64,000 nucleotides of DNA from Yersinia alsatica. Its GTDB lineage: Bacteria; Pseudomonadota; Gammaproteobacteria; Enterobacterales; Enterobacteriaceae. Of the stretch, positions 50,900 to 60,146 are shown piece by piece; position 1 is the first letter of the stretch; each line of letters starts with the position of its first letter. Location of the stretch: NCBI RefSeq assembly GCF_902170305.1, contig NZ_CABHWW010000026.1, forward strand, positions 558,001 through 622,000, given 5' to 3'. The position numbers and the translations under genes are program-made. The notes beneath the pieces are model-generated. The model had not been told where the DNA came from. It saw nothing but the letters and a program-made list of their open reading frames with translations, and searched no databases.

Positions 50900-51775
50900 A
50901 TGTTGGAACGGTATCAAGCCTTTGAAACCCTAAGAGAACATAAAGCTCGTTTGCATGATTGTGTGCAGCTCGGCTCGGGTATTCAATTGGCGGCTTGGTC
51001 TAATCGCGATGATTGCGTTACTCAAGAAAGCCCAGACCATCACACGCTGAGCCTGTATGTTGCGGATGGCTATGAGTGTTACCACAAAACGCAGGCGGGG
51101 TGGAAAAACGGCGGTGGGCCGGACCGTTTTTGCATTATGCCAAAGGGCAGTTTATCCAGTTGGGATGTGCGCGATGACTTATCCTTTGTACATCTGTATT
51201 GCACCGATGAGCATTTGCGCCAATTAGCGGAGCAAATTTGGGAGCGAAGCCCTCAATCGATTCAGGTGGATGAACGTACTTTCGCCGAAGATCCCCACAT
51301 AACTTTGCTGTATCGCCAGTTTTTATTGAATTATCACTGGCAAGAACAGGCAAACCATTTGGCACTCAGCAGTGCAGCGACTTTGCTGATGACCCATCTG
51401 CTGAAAAACTACACTCAGTTGCAGTGGGCAATGCCCACCATTCGCGGTGGTTTAGCGCCAGTGGTATTAAAACGGGTCAAAGAATATATCGACGCTCACT
51501 TGTCTCAGCCGCTGTTATTATCAGATCTGGCCGGGCAGGCCGGGTTGAGTGAGTTCCATTTCGCCCGGATGTTTAAACAAAGTACCGGGCAGGCGCCACA
51601 TCAATTTGTGCTAAAGATACGTTTGGCGCGTGCTGAGCAATTATTAAGGCACAGTATGATGCCGCTTATTCATATTGCATTGGAGTGTGGTTTTAGCTCG
51701 GCCAGCCATTTTAGCAACTGTTTTAAAGCGGCTTATGGCCTAACCCCGTCTCTAATGCGGCAAAGGCAACTCTAG
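50900..51775 (+). CDS. AraC-family transcriptional regulator
   Basis: 291-residue regulator. An N-terminal cupin-like domain (about 10-150) contains HTLSLYVADGYECYHK. Two helix-turn-helix motifs follow at about 195-290: LLLSDLAGQAGLSEFHFARMFK and the second with IALECGFSSASHFSNCFKAAYGLTP. The ATG at 50900 with AGGAAG upstream is preferred; the longer reading frame from 50669 would overlap the divergent transporter gene. Likely local activator of the DMT exporter. Confidence 0.88.
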   Translation: MLERYQAFETLREHKARLHDCVQLGSGIQLAAWSNRDDCVTQESPDHHTLSLYVADGYECYHKTQAGWKNGGGPDRFCIMPKGSLSSWDVRDDLSFVHLYCTDEHLRQLAEQIWERSPQSIQVDERTFAEDPHITLLYRQFLLNYHWQEQANHLALSSAATLLMTHLLKNYTQLQWAMPTIRGGLAPVVLKRVKEYIDAHLSQPLLLSDLAGQAGLSEFHFARMFKQSTGQAPHQFVLKIRLARAEQLLRHSMMPLIHIALECGFSSASHFSNCFKAAYGLTPSLMRQRQL

Positions 51776-51811
51776 CGGGGGCCTCTGCCGATGCGAATGT
51801 CGCCACCAAGA

Positions 51812-52198
51812 CTAGAGCGGGCAGCTTAAATCGCCTTCAGGGCAGTTAAGATAGGATTTCAGCTGTGCGGTGCGCTCTTCTGTTTTGTGGGTCAAACAAG
51901 CCGAAATGATCATAGGATGGACTGAGCCCCCTTCGGTGGCTGATGCCTGGAAGGTACAGTCGGCATCTCGGTATTTTATCCAGGTCAGTTGCGCACTTTT
52001 CAGTAATGCCCGCTGAGCTACCGATGTTTTGGCAAGAACCTCTTTATAAGTACGATTGAGCTCAGCATCAGCCTTTTTATAGTCGGAATTTGCACACTGG
52101 TTCATGTCCAGTTGAGTGACTGCATTTTTACAGTCAACCGCCAAAGCCTGGCTGACAGGGAGTATCAGCAGTGATGCCAACATAATTTTCTTTAACAT
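51812..52198 (-). CDS. LprI/DUF1311-family periplasmic protein
   Basis: 128-residue secreted protein. The signal peptide is MLKKIMLASLLILPVSQALA. The mature domain has the DUF1311 pattern: C near DCKNAVTQLDMNQC, KKADAELNRTYKEVL, LLKSAQLTWIKYRDADC and ACLTHKTEERTAQLKSYL, with six cysteines in all. Some family members inhibit lysozyme. Convergent with the AraC gene. The start at 52198 rather than 52210 puts the basic residues right at the N-terminus. Confidence 0.85.
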   Translation of the reverse strand: MLKKIMLASLLILPVSQALAVDCKNAVTQLDMNQCANSDYKKADAELNRTYKEVLAKTSVAQRALLKSAQLTWIKYRDADCTFQASATEGGSVHPMIISACLTHKTEERTAQLKSYLNCPEGDLSCPL

Positions 52199-52292
52199 AC
52201 TTATCCCCAAAAATAATAGCTAAGAAATAATAATAGCCCCATCTAACTAAGATGAGGCCAATAATTATATTACAGAGGCCATTTAGCCGCCG

Positions 52293-52592
52293 TTACAACG
52301 TCTTTTTTATCTCTGATAATTTTTTATCCGGTGACTTCTTACAGATATCAATTATTTTGGGCGTATACACGGTATCTATTTCCTGAAAATCAACATTATC
52401 CCCTTTCTTATACTGGGTATCCTCATTGAGAATCCAGAAAGCAACGGGCGTCATGCTTTTGGGATTAAGATCAAGAAACTCTTTACAAGTCATATCCTTC
52501 GGCGTTGTAGGAGAGGGTGCGGCAAATACAGGACTCATTGTGGTGAGTAAGGCTGTGGCAATCATAATATTAGCTAGTGATTTATAAAGCAT
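52293..52592 (-). CDS. HdeB-like acid-stress periplasmic chaperone
   Basis: 99-residue secreted protein. The signal peptide extends to about residue 24 (SPVFA-A). The mature part begins with KDMTCKEFLDLNPKSMTPVAFWILNED, which parallels E. coli HdeB, and has the single disulfide pair (Cys in MTCKEF and in IDICKK). HdeA/HdeB proteins prevent aggregation of periplasmic proteins at pH 2-3. No hdeA or hdeD neighbour is present; the adjacent genes encode other small secreted proteins. Confidence 0.85.
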   Translation of the reverse strand: MLYKSLANIMIATALLTTMSPVFAAPSPTTPKDMTCKEFLDLNPKSMTPVAFWILNEDTQYKKGDNVDFQEIDTVYTPKIIDICKKSPDKKLSEIKKTL

Positions 52593-52978
52593 AATTATAT
52601 CCTTATTTGTCTATTACCTTGAGTCGGATAAAGTTGATGTGTCAGCAGAAGATTATTTCCTTATTTAGCATGGGTTATAAAATCATATCTTGCCAGATGG
52701 AATGGAAAATTAATTGGGTGAACTAAATGAGGTTTATTACCATTCTTTAGTTTGTAATGATTATGTGTCTGTTTTTTATCATAAGAAATGGAAGTTGATT
52801 CTGTTATTTAAGGCTAACTAATTAGAGTGGTTTACTAATGACCCTATTTAATTATCACTCACTAAATTACATCATTATTACTTTGATAATAAAAAGCAGA
52901 TAAATAAAACCATGCTTGGCTAAATCTATCTGCGTTTATAAATCAATTATCTATGCTGATAAATAAATTATTTCACTA
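52593..52978. other. spacer after hdeB-like gene
   Basis: A 386-bp AT-rich interval, presumably the hdeB-like promoter. I see no gene or strong motif. Confidence 0.5.
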
Positions 52979-53281
52979 TTAATATTTTTTATCGGCAGGG
53001 GGTGGGCAGCGGTGTTTACCGTCATGAGGAGGCTCCCCCTTTGGTGGATGATCCTCTTTATGCTCTTTTGGCGACGGCAAGGGGCGGCCGTTTTTATCTT
53101 TTGGTGGCTCCGGAGGTCGTTTGCAGGTCTCGCCAGAGGGCTTTTGAATGTCTTTATTAGCTGGATTTTTATCAATGCTTTCTTTATTAACATTCTGTTT
53201 ATTAATAGGTTGTTCAGCATAGCTGGTGACAGCATTTAATAGTAATACTGCAGACAGACAAATCATGAGTGACGTCTTCAT
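52979..53281 (-). CDS. secreted Lys/Pro-rich protein of unknown function
   Basis: 100-residue protein. The signal peptide is MKTSLMICLSAVLLLNAVTSYA, cleaved before EQP. The mature part is low-complexity and intrinsically disordered: Asn/Lys-rich (NKQNVNKESIDKNPANKD), then Pro/Lys/His-rich (RPPEPPKDKNGRPLPSPKEH), with two cysteines (CKRPP and RCPPP). The opposite-frame ORFs here lack such structure. I recognise no family. The charge could suit binding of anionic envelope polymers or metal, which is speculation. Confidence 0.7.
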   Translation of the reverse strand: MKTSLMICLSAVLLLNAVTSYAEQPINKQNVNKESIDKNPANKDIQKPSGETCKRPPEPPKDKNGRPLPSPKEHKEDHPPKGEPPHDGKHRCPPPADKKY

Positions 53282-53406
53282 TCTCGCTCCCATTGTTCAA
53301 TAGAAATTCTCTGTGATAATAGCGAGTTACAGCCTCAGTTTTCTTGGTGGGATTGGTAATGATTTTATCAAGTTGAATGTCATTACTTATCCAATAGGAC
53401 GCGCCA

Positions 53407-53426
53407 TCAGTGTAGATCTACACTGA
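53407..53426. promoter_or_regulatory. 20-bp perfect palindrome upstream of the GGDEF gene
   Basis: TCAGTGTAGATCTACACTGA is fully self-complementary. A TATAAT -10 lies at 53442-53447, so the palindrome would cover the -35 region, the typical position for a repressor operator. Confidence 0.7.
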
Positions 53427-53441
53427 CACATTGGTCTGTGT

Positions 53442-53447
53442 TATAAT
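53442..53447 (+). promoter_or_regulatory. -10 element of the GGDEF gene
   Basis: TATAAT, 17 bp after a weak -35 (TACACT) within the 53407-53426 palindrome, about 90 bp before the start codon. Confidence 0.55.
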
Positions 53448-53536
53448 TTTCGGTATTATCATTTATGGGTTTAAGTGATTTTATTTTATTTCTACTGTTT
53501 TTGTTTTATGTTTTAAATGATAGGTGATTTATCTGT

Positions 53537-54940
53537 ATGTCTTTATTTTCTTTTTATCATAATTGCCTGGCTTCTTTTAACAAGCGAGTATTTGGCAGCC
53601 ACCCAAGAGGTGAACCAGTGAAGAGAGAGAATAGGAAGAATGAATTATCTAATCTTCAACTGGATGTGCTACTGAATGCCGAGAAACAGGTTGCAATCAT
53701 AACAACCGACTTAGATAACTGCATCACGATATTTAATGTGGGCGCAGAGCGGATGTTTGGTTACTCTAAGGCAGAAGTTCTAGGGCATCCTATATCGGAT
53801 ATATTACATATTCCAGAAAATGGCGACGATCAAGCTAAGCTGGACTATTTATTACTTAACCGACGTAATGCCAGTGAATGGTCTTATCGGCGTAAAGACG
53901 GTGAACGTTTCTGGGGAGCACTCAGCGTTCACGAAATAATGTCCGACGCTGGTGACATTGTTGGCTATATCAGTGTTATTGCTGATGTTTCAGAAAGAAA
54001 ATCCTTGCTGATCGAGTTGGAAGAAAGTAAGCAAATGATGGACCGGTTAACCAAAAATTTGCCGGCGATGATTTATGCTTATTATTTAAATACTGACGGC
54101 GAGTCTTATTTTAAATATTGCAGCGAGGGCGTTCGTAAGATATTCGATCTCGCGCCAGCGGATGTTTTATATATACCGCGCGAGAAAAACCCTTTGTTTA
54201 GCCGCGTTCATCCCGACGACATGGATATGTTAAGGCAGGCGGTGACTATTTCGCAGCAGGACTTATCGGTTTGGAGTTGTGATTTTCGCGTAGTGCTGCC
54301 CGAGAAAGGGACACATTGGCTCCATGGCGAGTCTTTCCCAATCCGGCAGGATGATGGGACCGTCATCTGGTATGGCTCGTTTTTTGATATCACAGAACTT
54401 AAACAGTCTGAATCGATCCTAAAAGCTCTGTCACAAACCGACGTATTGACCGGGGTGGCTAATCGCCGTCATTTCGATGAACTTTATCTGCGCGCTTGGA
54501 AGAAAAATCGCATCGAAGGCGGAGCCATCTCTGTTTTAATGATTGATTTTGACAACTTCAAAAGCTTTAACGACCTCTATGGCCATGCTATGGGGGATGT
54601 TTGTTTGAAATCTATTGTCGAGACATTATCAAAATCTATCCGTAGCGGCTCAGATATTCTGGCCCGCTATGGTGGCGAGGAGTTTATTGTCTTGTTGGCA
54701 CCGAGTACACTGGCGGATGCGCAAGCGGTTGCTGAACGTATGCGCCATTCCATTGAGGAGTTGGATATTCCTCATGCGATGTCCCCCCTAGGGCGAGTGA
54801 CGATAAGTATTGGTGTGGCATCCGTCTCTGAGCCGGGTGAACACCTTTCGGCAAAAGAGCTGTCAGATGCTGCGGATAAAGCACTTTATCGAGCTAAAAC
54901 TGCCGGGAAAAACCGAGTTGAGACGGCCGCTCTGAGGTGA
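53537..54940 (+). CDS. PAS-PAS-GGDEF diguanylate cyclase
   Basis: 467-residue soluble signalling enzyme. Two PAS/PAC modules occupy about 40-155 (with YRRKDGERFWGALSVHE and VIADVSERK) and 165-295 (PAC ending WYGSFFDITELKQ), and the GGDEF domain runs from about 300 to the end. The active-site loop is RYGGEEF (about 379-383), so cyclic-di-GMP synthesis is expected. The inhibitory I-site RxxD is not conserved: the four residues ending at the Asp read SGSD. No transmembrane segment. No EAL domain. Promoter region has a 20-bp palindrome. Confidence 0.9.
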   Translation: MSLFSFYHNCLASFNKRVFGSHPRGEPVKRENRKNELSNLQLDVLLNAEKQVAIITTDLDNCITIFNVGAERMFGYSKAEVLGHPISDILHIPENGDDQAKLDYLLLNRRNASEWSYRRKDGERFWGALSVHEIMSDAGDIVGYISVIADVSERKSLLIELEESKQMMDRLTKNLPAMIYAYYLNTDGESYFKYCSEGVRKIFDLAPADVLYIPREKNPLFSRVHPDDMDMLRQAVTISQQDLSVWSCDFRVVLPEKGTHWLHGESFPIRQDDGTVIWYGSFFDITELKQSESILKALSQTDVLTGVANRRHFDELYLRAWKKNRIEGGAISVLMIDFDNFKSFNDLYGHAMGDVCLKSIVETLSKSIRSGSDILARYGGEEFIVLLAPSTLADAQAVAERMRHSIEELDIPHAMSPLGRVTISIGVASVSEPGEHLSAKELSDAADKALYRAKTAGKNRVETAALR

Positions 54941-55012
54941 TTGTCTTGGGCTGATATATGATAGAAAAATCGGTTTACTCATTACCTTGAAGGAAGGGAA
55001 ACAGGCAAAACA

Positions 55013-55051
55013 GAGTAAGTGAAACAACATTACGCTGTATTTCACTTACTC
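55013..55051. terminator. bidirectional terminator after the GGDEF gene
   Basis: 12-bp perfect arms GAGTAAGTGAAA / TTTCACTTACTC with a 15-base loop, followed by TTATTATCATT, between convergent genes. Confidence 0.8.
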
Positions 55052-55085
55052 TTATTATCATTAGGAATGGGGCGATAGGGGCTAG

Positions 55086-55934
55086 CTAATAAGGATCTTG
55101 AGCTTCGCGCAGACGTTCCTGCTCTTCCTCTATGACGGCCTGAATCTCCTCCAGTACACCTTCAACATCAACAGCTTGCGTGCTTTCCGCAAATTCGCCA
55201 GTCAGCGGCGTTTCAGGATGCAGCTTGCCATCTTCATAAAGCGCCCACATCTCTTTGGCATATTTACGATTAAGCAGTTCTGGGGCGTATTGACCATAAT
55301 AGTGCGTCATATTCGCGACATCCCGCTCCAGCATCGCTTTTGCATGGTTGTTGGCTGCCGCATTGACGGCTTGCGGCAAGTCAATAATGACCGGCCCGTC
55401 TTTATCAATTAACACGTTAAACTCTGACAAGTCACCATGGACCAACCCGGCACACAGCATCCGAACGACATAGCGGATCATGATGGCATGGTCAATCAGG
55501 GCTTGTTCTTTGCTAAATGGCACATCACTCAGGCGAGGTGCCGCCAGCCCGTCCTCGTCAGTGACCAACTCCATAAGCAGAACACCGTCAAGGCAAGCAT
55601 ATGGTTGTGGCACACGGACACCAGCATTTGCGAGCAGGTACAGCGCGTCTACCTCAGCGGTCTGCCAAGTCTCTTCTTGTTGCTTACGGCCAAACTTAGA
55701 ACCTTTCGCCATGGCGCGAGCATCACGGCTATTGCGGACTTTACGACCTTCTTGATATTGCACCGCTTGCTTGAAATTGCGGTTCTCAGCTTCTTTGTAA
55801 ACTTTAGCGCAGCGGATATCCTGCCCACACCGGACAACATAGACATCAGCTTCTTTGCCACTTTTTAAACGACGGATGACTTCGTCAACCAAGCCGTCAT
55901 CAACCAGCGGTTGGATTCGTTTTGGAATTTTCAT
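55086..55934 (-). CDS. RIO1-type serine protein kinase (PA4780 family)
   Basis: 282-residue RIO-fold kinase. The nucleotide-binding loop region SGKEADVYVVRC is near residue 25, the catalytic loop LVHGDLSEFNVLI near 165 (Asp and Asn), and the metal-binding Asp in IIDLPQAV near 185. The C-terminal acidic tail has EEIQAVIEEEQERL. Bacterial members are poorly characterised; substrates are unknown. Convergent with the GGDEF gene, 101 bp upstream of nothing but the ABC exporter end, so it may share that transcript. Confidence 0.88.
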   Translation of the reverse strand: MKIPKRIQPLVDDGLVDEVIRRLKSGKEADVYVVRCGQDIRCAKVYKEAENRNFKQAVQYQEGRKVRNSRDARAMAKGSKFGRKQQEETWQTAEVDALYLLANAGVRVPQPYACLDGVLLMELVTDEDGLAAPRLSDVPFSKEQALIDHAIMIRYVVRMLCAGLVHGDLSEFNVLIDKDGPVIIDLPQAVNAAANNHAKAMLERDVANMTHYYGQYAPELLNRKYAKEMWALYEDGKLHPETPLTGEFAESTQAVDVEGVLEEIQAVIEEEQERLREAQDPY

Positions 55935-56035
55935 GGCGTCCTTGTACCCTATTTAAGCCCGCGATGGAATGGCTTTGGCTGAATTTTCCTCCAGTTTACC
56001 ATTCGAGCCCATCTGCGGGTGGGTTTTTACGGGCC

Positions 56036-57754
56036 TCAGGCGGCACTAAACTGAGCATTATGCAATTTAGCATAAGCCCCTTTACGGGCGAGCAACTCGT
56101 GGTGATCACCTTGTTCTACAATGCCTTCTTTATCGACCACAATGATGCGATCGGCATTTTGAATGGTGGCTAAGCGATGCGCAATAACCAAAGTCGTTCG
56201 GCCCTGAGATAATTCAGTCAATGCTAACTGAATGGCTTGCTCTGTGGCGGTATCCAGTGCAGATGTTGCTTCGTCCAGAATCAAAATAGGCGGATTTTTC
56301 AGGAAAATACGCGCAATTGATAGCCGCTGTTTCTGACCGCCAGAGAGTTTCACTCCGCGCTCACCAACCACAGTATCAAGCCCATCAGGCAAGCTTTCAA
56401 TCAGCTCATCCAATCGCGCTTGCCGCGCAGCAGCCATGATTTCGTCATCACTGGCATCCAGCTTGCCATATGCAATATTCTCACGGATAGATCCGCCGAA
56501 TAAGAAAACATCCTGCTGAACAATACCAATATTATTGCGCAGTGATTCTTGAGTCATATCACGAATATTGATGCCATCAATAGTGATTACACCATCATCA
56601 AGTTCATAGAAGCGGGGCAGCAATGAACATAATGTGGTTTTACCCGCGCCAGATGGCCCAACGAATGCCACTGTTTCACCGGCACGAATTTGCAGATTCA
56701 AATCAGTGAAAATTTTATTCTGTGGCGAATAACCGAAACTGACATTCTGATAGCAAATATCACCGTGCAGGTGGCCCACTGGGCGTGCATCTGGTTTATC
56801 GACAATATCAGGTAACGTATCAATCAGTTGAGTGAATCGTTTGAAACCGGCGATCCCTTTCGGATAGCTTTCCAGTACGGAGGTTATTTTAGCCACTGGG
56901 CGGAAAAAGACCTCAACTAGCAAGAGAAAACCGACAAAACCGCCGTAACTTAATTGATCATTAACCACGTACCAAGTGCCGACGACCATGACAATCAACT
57001 GTACCAGACGGGTACTAAGGTAGCTCATGGTCATACTGGTGGTCATGATGCGATAAGCCCGCAGTTTGGTGGTGCGGTAGTCTTCGTTATCTTTGGCGAA
57101 TAATTTCTTTTCATGGGATTCGTTAGCGAAAGCTTTCACCACACGAATACCACCGATACTCTCTTCAATGCGGGCATTAAAGTTACCCACCTGACCAAAT
57201 AGCTTGCGCCAGGTTTCAGTCATTTGCGCACCGTAACGGCTGACCAGATAGGTCATAAACGGCACAATGAAGATAGTGAGCATTGCCAGCGGCAAATGAA
57301 CCGATGCCATTAGGATAAACGCACCAATAAATGTCATGACCGCAATGAAAAGATCCTCTGGGCCGTGATGGGCAATTTCCCCAACCTCTTCAAGGTCTTT
57401 CGTGACGTGGGTAATAATATGGCCGGTCTTCACATTGTCGTAATAGCTAAATGATAGCTTTTGCAGATGACTAAATGCCTGACGGCGCATGTCGGTTTCG
57501 ATACCCACACCGAGGGCGTGGCCCCAATAGTTAACCACCGCCATCAGTGCAGTATTGAGCAGGTAAATAAGTAACAACCCTGTTGCAGCCCAGACAATGA
57601 GTGCCCAATCCTGATTAGGGAGCAGCTTATCAATGAACAGCTTTACCGCCATAGGAAAGCTCAGTTCCAACAACCCGGCCAGGATCGCGCAACCAAAATC
57701 CAGATAGAAAAGCCCTTTGTAGGGAGCGTAATAAGAGAAGAAACGGCGGAGCAT
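56036..57754 (-). CDS. MsbA-like ABC exporter (fused TMD-NBD)
   Basis: 572-residue half-transporter. Six transmembrane helices (about 10-300) are followed by an ATPase domain. Walker A GPSGAGKTT is near 370, the signature LSGGQKQRLSIAR near 475, Walker B ILILDEATSALD near 497, and the switch His in IAHRL. It probably works as a homodimer exporting a lipid, drug or peptide. The start MLRRFFSYYAPYKG is preferred over an ATG 45 bases upstream. A degenerate Fur-like site lies in the divergent region. Confidence 0.9.
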   Translation of the reverse strand: MLRRFFSYYAPYKGLFYLDFGCAILAGLLELSFPMAVKLFIDKLLPNQDWALIVWAATGLLLIYLLNTALMAVVNYWGHALGVGIETDMRRQAFSHLQKLSFSYYDNVKTGHIITHVTKDLEEVGEIAHHGPEDLFIAVMTFIGAFILMASVHLPLAMLTIFIVPFMTYLVSRYGAQMTETWRKLFGQVGNFNARIEESIGGIRVVKAFANESHEKKLFAKDNEDYRTTKLRAYRIMTTSMTMSYLSTRLVQLIVMVVGTWYVVNDQLSYGGFVGFLLLVEVFFRPVAKITSVLESYPKGIAGFKRFTQLIDTLPDIVDKPDARPVGHLHGDICYQNVSFGYSPQNKIFTDLNLQIRAGETVAFVGPSGAGKTTLCSLLPRFYELDDGVITIDGINIRDMTQESLRNNIGIVQQDVFLFGGSIRENIAYGKLDASDDEIMAAARQARLDELIESLPDGLDTVVGERGVKLSGGQKQRLSIARIFLKNPPILILDEATSALDTATEQAIQLALTELSQGRTTLVIAHRLATIQNADRIIVVDKEGIVEQGDHHELLARKGAYAKLHNAQFSAA

Positions 57755-57826
57755 TGAGGCATCCTTACAATTACAGAGGAAAATCGATATTAATATCAAA
57801 AATCAGTTTTCAGCATTATAAATGTA

Positions 57827-57845
57827 AATGGTTCTTAATAGCATT
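57827..57845. promoter_or_regulatory. possible Fur box
   Basis: AATGGTTCTTAATAGCATT matches 13 of 18 positions of AATGATAAT-N-ATTATCATT, between the ABC exporter and the divergent GNAT gene. The match is modest. Confidence 0.35.
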
Positions 57846-57954
57846 CATTTTGCCAATTCTTTGTAATTAATAGAATTCCTATCCACGGTAATAGGCATTG
57901 AAGCAAAGATAATATCGGGTATTGTTAATCAAATCATAGCAAGGAGTAATAACC

Positions 57955-58374
57955 ATGAAGTTGACGTTGACTGATACCCCGGCAACTGAAGATGTTGCAG
58001 AAATTATGGCGGGGTTGAAAGCCTTTAATCGTAATTTTGTTGGTGACAATGGCCGCAAACCATTAGCCGTATTTATCACTGGCGAACAGGGTGAGAAGTT
58101 AGGTGGGATTACGGGTTATACATTAGGTAATTGTTTGAGCATCGAATTGTTATGGGTATCGGATGCATTACGCCATTCTGGCGCGGGCAGTAAACTAATG
58201 CGTGCAGTTGAACAGGAAGCTCTGCAACGAGGGTGTAAGTTTGCTCAAGTCGATACATTCAGTTTTCAAGCTCGACCTTTTTATGAAAAACACGGCTATC
58301 AATTGAAAATGACGCTAGAAAATGTCGTGGATGAATATCATCGCTATTATTTAACTAAAAATCTGATTAGCTAG
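57955..58374 (+). CDS. GNAT-family N-acetyltransferase
   Basis: 139-residue acetyltransferase. Motif A/B region: LLWVSDALRHSGAGSKLMRAVEQEALQRGC (near 62-92) carries the acetyl-CoA-binding R/Q-x-x-G-x-G/A pattern as RHSGAGS, and FSFQARPFYEKHGYQ is the typical C-terminal segment. Substrate unknown. A strong AAGGAG ribosome site precedes the ATG. Divergent from the ABC exporter. Confidence 0.88.
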   Translation: MKLTLTDTPATEDVAEIMAGLKAFNRNFVGDNGRKPLAVFITGEQGEKLGGITGYTLGNCLSIELLWVSDALRHSGAGSKLMRAVEQEALQRGCKFAQVDTFSFQARPFYEKHGYQLKMTLENVVDEYHRYYLTKNLIS

Positions 58375-58625
58375 AGTGTGCCTCTATTGCGTGCGCAAAA
58401 AATTAAATTTTGAGTGTATTTATTTTCTCTCCAATAGATAAGTTTTCTGTTTAACCATCTTCCGACAATGCACCAGGTGGTTTCCGTCACAACTGTGTGC
58501 ATTATTAATCTTGCTATACTCAAGCTGTAAACATTCAGCTTTTGATGCAAACTCACATTTTCACTGAATATCATCATAGGACTTGGTCTTTCATTAGGTT
58601 AATCTGTTTTATATGGGATTAACCA

Positions 58626-60146
58626 ATGCAAATGGAAATGAATATGGCGGCCTCATCGAATAAGAAATTGTCACTGTGGTCATTAACTTCGCTCGTCGTA
58701 GGTTCAATGATCGGTGCCGGTATTTTCTCTTTACCTGCAACATTTGGCCGTGCAACCGGTGGTTTTGGTGCCCTTATTGCCTGGATTATTGCCGGGGGAG
58801 GGATGTTGACTCTGGCCTTTGTATTTCAGACATTGGCGCAGCGCAAACCTGATCTTGATTCTGGTGTTTATATCTATGCTAAAACCGGATTCGGTGATTA
58901 TGCAGGTTTTGCTTCGGCAATTGGTTTTTGGGCCGGAGCATGTATCGGCAGCGTCTCATATTTTGTATTGATCAAATCAACACTGGGAGCCTTCTTTCCA
59001 CTTTTTGGCGACGGTAATACATTATCGGCTGTTTTAATTGCGTCATTCATTCTGTGGAGTTTCCATTTCATGGTGTTGCGTGGCATCAAAGAAGCCGCAG
59101 CGATTAATACCATCGCGACTTTTGCTAAGGTCATCCCGATATTTATATTTATCATCGTCTTGGCATTTGCATTTCACACCGATACATTCGCCTTAAATTT
59201 TTGGGGTACTCAATCTTTAGGGGCTGTCGGTGATCTCTCCCATTTGGATGATTATGGTTATACCGGCCATGCTGCCTTAGAAATAGCCGCTGGGTCTGAC
59301 AGTCTATTTTCACAAATTCGCAGCACGATGTTAGTCACGGTATTTGTTTTTGTTGGTATTGAAGGGGCGAGTGTTTATTCCCGCTATGCCAAAGAAAGAA
59401 AACATGTCGGTATCGCCACGGTTTTAGGTTTCATTGGTGTTTTATGTCTGTTGGTGCTGGTCACTATGCTCTCGTATGGTGTGTTGCTTCGCCCCGATCT
59501 TGCGGCTTTGCGCCAACCATCAATGGCGGGTGTGTTAGAACATATTGTGGGCCGCTGGGGAGCGATATTTATCAGCATCGGGCTGATTATTTCTGTTATG
59601 GGCGCCTATTTGTCATGGACGTTGTTAGCGGCGGAAGCGCTTTATAGCGCCGCTAAAAGTAACATCATGCCGCAGATATTCACGACTGAAAATAAGCACG
59701 GCGTACCTTCAGCGGCAGTTTGGATGTCGAATATTTTTATCCAATTATTCTTAATTGTTACGCTTTTCACCGAGTATGCTTTCCAACTGGCATTGGAGTT
59801 AACCAGTTCACTGGTTTTGATTCCCTATCTTCTCGTCGCTGCCTATGGGCTGAAATTGGCCTGGACTCGAGAAACATACCCTGTGGGTTCAACAGACCAT
59901 AAGAAAGATTTAGTTTTTGCTTTAATAGCCACGTTATATGCCATATTGATGGTCTATGCTGGAGGCTTGAAATACATATTATTATCAGCAGTGATATACG
60001 GTCCTGGAACCTTATTGTTTATTATTGCTAAACGTGAGCAGAAAAAACCGGTTTTTTCTGCCATTGAAAAATGCCTGTTTGCTGTGGCACTCATCGCCGC
60101 TGTTGTAGCACTCTACAGCCTTGCGACAGGCATAATTGCGGTGTGA
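58626..60146 (+). CDS. APC-family basic amino acid antiporter (arginine/ornithine type)
   Basis: 506-residue transporter with about twelve to thirteen helices. The first helix carries the APC substrate motif GSMIGAGIFSLPATFG near residues 22-37; helix 6 contains FVGIEGASVYSRYA. The similarity pattern is to YdgI/ArcD-like arginine:ornithine antiporters. It could take part in arginine-dependent acid or energy metabolism, but no arginine deiminase genes are adjacent. Followed by two tiny membrane-protein genes. Confidence 0.85.
   Translation: MQMEMNMAASSNKKLSLWSLTSLVVGSMIGAGIFSLPATFGRATGGFGALIAWIIAGGGMLTLAFVFQTLAQRKPDLDSGVYIYAKTGFGDYAGFASAIGFWAGACIGSVSYFVLIKSTLGAFFPLFGDGNTLSAVLIASFILWSFHFMVLRGIKEAAAINTIATFAKVIPIFIFIIVLAFAFHTDTFALNFWGTQSLGAVGDLSHLDDYGYTGHAALEIAAGSDSLFSQIRSTMLVTVFVFVGIEGASVYSRYAKERKHVGIATVLGFIGVLCLLVLVTMLSYGVLLRPDLAALRQPSMAGVLEHIVGRWGAIFISIGLIISVMGAYLSWTLLAAEALYSAAKSNIMPQIFTTENKHGVPSAAVWMSNIFIQLFLIVTLFTEYAFQLALELTSSLVLIPYLLVAAYGLKLAWTRETYPVGSTDHKKDLVFALIATLYAILMVYAGGLKYILLSAVIYGPGTLLFIIAKREQKKPVFSAIEKCLFAVALIAAVVALYSLATGIIAV

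Noticed and set aside
52951-53239. Alternative frames (both strands) over the secreted Lys/Pro-rich gene
   Set aside because: Only the 52979-53281 frame has a signal peptide and ribosome site; the others are shadows.
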